A stretch of DNA of 64,000 nucleotides from NCBI GenBank assembly GCA_949825045.1, contig OX463815.1, positions 27,395,356 through 27,459,355 on the forward strand, in the 5' to 3' direction. A model generated the notes under the pieces. The model was not told the DNA's origin. It saw nothing but the letters and a program-made list of their open reading frames with translations, and made no database searches. The translations under genes and the position numbers were made by a program. Of this stretch, positions 62,490-64,000 are shown piece by piece (the first letter of the stretch is position 1; the number at the start of each line of letters is the position of its first letter). The DNA is from Argyresthia goedartella. Its lineage: Eukaryota > Arthropoda > Insecta > Lepidoptera > Argyresthiidae.

Positions 62490-63240
62490 GATTGGTTTAC
62501 TTTAGTTATTTTCACAGTATTACTATGTCTTATGTAATACTGCTCTGGGGGAGAGCAGCACATATAAATACGATATTTGTTTTACAAAAAAGGGCGATCA
62601 GGGCGATATATCAATCAGATGCTAGAGAATCATTAAGAGAAAAATTCAAAGAAATTAATATACTTACGGTTACCTGTCAATATATATACGAGAATATCAT
62701 GCATGTAAGAAAAAATATAGCTTTATTTAAAACTGTAGGTGATTGCCATACAATTTACACTAGAAATAGAAATAGCTTAGCATTACGATTATTTAGACTA
62801 AGTAAAGTAGGCACATCATTCAGGGGGTACTCTATTCGCTTCTACAATAAAATACCACAAAAATCATTGATCCTTCCTGAAAAGTGGTTCAAAAACTATG
62901 TTAAAAATGAGCTGATAAGAAAGTCCTATTATAGCATTAAGGAATACTTAGATGACAAAACTGCATGGTCCATACCATCTCAGCGCACAGAAATTCGATG
63001 AGGGGCGATGGATCAAGTCTATCACTCGCCGGCAAATTTCCTTAGACCAAAACCAGTAGTGCCTGTTGTGAAGTCACTTTTTTTAAAAGAAGGTATGGGG
63101 GAGTTTCTTGCCCTTCACCTTGCACCTTCCGAAAGGAAGGTGCAAGGTGAAGGGCAAGGTGAAGGAAACGGTGTAGTCTCTTTTTTATACAAAAAATTTA
63201 CTTGTAGTTATAAGTAAGTACAATTTTGACGTTGAATAAG
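62490..63240 (+). mobile_element. LINE 3' part (RT C-terminus) with long perfect 3' hairpin
   Basis: An open frame (62492-63001) encodes the C-terminal region of ORF2: LLWGRAAHINTIFVLQKRAI, FKEINILTVTCQYIYENIMH and SYYSIKEYLDDKTAWS. These match, at protein level, the 48924-49550 region of the CR1-like LINE but with many substitutions, so it is a related, distinct family. About 105 bases after the stop is a perfect 24-bp hairpin (63107-63158). The RT and endonuclease are missing. Confidence 0.85.
63107..63158 (+). other. Perfect 24-bp hairpin with GAAA loop
   Basis: The left stem 63107-63130 (CTTGCCCTTCACC... TTCC) and the right stem 63135-63158 are exact complements around GAAA (63131-63134), a GNRA-type tetraloop. 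It sits where the related LINE has its shorter 3' hairpin. Confidence 0.85.
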
Positions 63241-63844
63241 ATAATTTATATATTTATATTCAATAAAAAATGAATCTGAAAAACATCTGCTCTTAGTACG
63301 GCGTTAAAGTCTGATCTACGCTCCTCAGAAAACATCCCCAATGCACTGCAAAAACGGGGCAGCCCCAACAACATAGTGCAACCATTGTTTTGCTTATTTT
63401 CGTAACAGTAAAATAATAAAGATAAATTGACGGTTATTTTGTTAAATGCCAACATAATGCCTACATATTCGTATTGATACAAATGCTGCCAACAACTTAT
63501 TGAAACTTAACTCGCTGGTGATACGTTGACCCCTTATATCTAGAGACAAATCATTCAACAGATTTCACGCTTTACTGAGCGTATCTTATAATCGCAACTT
63601 TGTGCAACACTGGGCATTCCCAGCCAGCTATTGTCGGTCCGGTCATTTGGTTTACAATTGAATTCAATTATTACATTGCACGATAATAATTGCACGTGTT
63701 AATTCGCAGTGCAGTGCTCTAGTTCGGGACGACAACCTTCACATCATTGGTTACGTAAATTACGTCACACAATGCCTTGCCTTAGCCGGGCTTATGAACA
63801 TGCCGGCTCAAATGTTACATTCCCAGCTCGCGTAACATCTCAGC
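63241..63844. other. Upstream region of cuticle gene 4
   Basis: No gene recognised. The frames at 63246-63482 and 63709-63948 have no domain content; the second runs through the promoter and first exon described below. Confidence 0.45.
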
Positions 63845-63880
63845 TATATATTGAGCTAATCATTATGTTAATTTGTCAGT
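63845..63880 (+). promoter_or_regulatory. Probable core promoter of cuticle gene 4
   Basis: TATATAT at 63845-63851 and TCAGT at 63876-63880. T-to-A spacing is 33 bases, the same as in genes 1-3 on the opposite strand. Confidence 0.6.
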
Positions 63881-63912
63881 TCAACGGCGAAAGTCATCAG
63901 AAGTACATCAAA

Positions 63913-63924
63913 ATGCTGGCTAAA
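63913..63924 (+). CDS. First coding exon of a probable fourth cuticle protein gene (partial)
   Basis: ATGCTGGCTAAA encodes MLAK and is followed by the donor GTACGC. A 76-bp intron follows, ending with TTTTTTACAG exactly at the last base of the window. The layout (four-residue first exon, phase-0 intron, TATA-to-TCAGT spacing of 33, 5' UTR of about 35 nt) copies the cuticle genes here. Exon 2 would begin just outside the window, so the product is inferred, not seen. Confidence 0.55.
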
Positions 63925-64000
63925 GTACGCTCCAAACAATCACGTTAAAAATAATTCTTACAATTCGACACAGTAAACACTAATGTCTGATTTTTTACAG

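Overview
The window is eukaryotic, and almost certainly from a moth or butterfly (Lepidoptera). It is AT-rich and intron-rich, crowded with non-LTR retrotransposon copies, tRNA-derived SINEs and MITEs of types I associate with Lepidoptera. Its host genes are RR-2 cuticular proteins and an insect UDP-glycosyltransferase (UGT). Exon coordinates were derived by hand from reading frame and splice sites. Family assignments come from recognised motifs, not from searches.

Host genes. Three complete RR-2 cuticle protein genes lie on the minus strand: gene 1 (7963-8904), gene 2 (15026-15923) and gene 3 (18203-24861). The start of a fourth lies on the plus strand at the right edge (63913 onward). Each begins with a 12-nt coding exon (MFSK, MFSK, MFAK, MLAK) followed by an intron. 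Each has a TATA box whose first T is exactly 33 bases from the A of a TCAGT initiator. Genes 1 and 2 are near-identical from exon 2 to exon 3, including intron 2, but not in intron 1, which suggests gene conversion. A complete eight-exon UGT gene (519 residues, minus strand) covers 33222-56538. Two decayed extra UGT exons (30775-31083 and 55497-55572) show that the locus once held more UGT sequence.

Mobile DNA fills most of the rest. A full-length Jockey-type element (19512-24040) with two intact ORFs and a 9-bp target duplication sits in intron 2 of cuticle gene 3. The 13-kb third intron of the UGT gene holds a nested composite from 40389 to 52408. It reads LTR, palindromic interior, LTR (split by a 5.6-kb CR1-like LINE), half interior, partial LTR, and is flanked by the 4-bp duplication GCGT. 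A 674-bp hAT remnant with an 8-bp duplication (54185-54858), several foldback elements and MITEs, many fragments of one CR1-like LINE family, RTE-like 3' ends and several SINE families make up the remainder.

The most unusual object is the LTR element. Where a primer-binding site should be, its interior carries an inverted copy of its own polypurine-tract end. The interior is therefore a palindrome with arms of about 1.1-1.2 kb, lying inside a transcribed intron. I see no CRISPR array, no operon, and no functional tRNA or rRNA gene.
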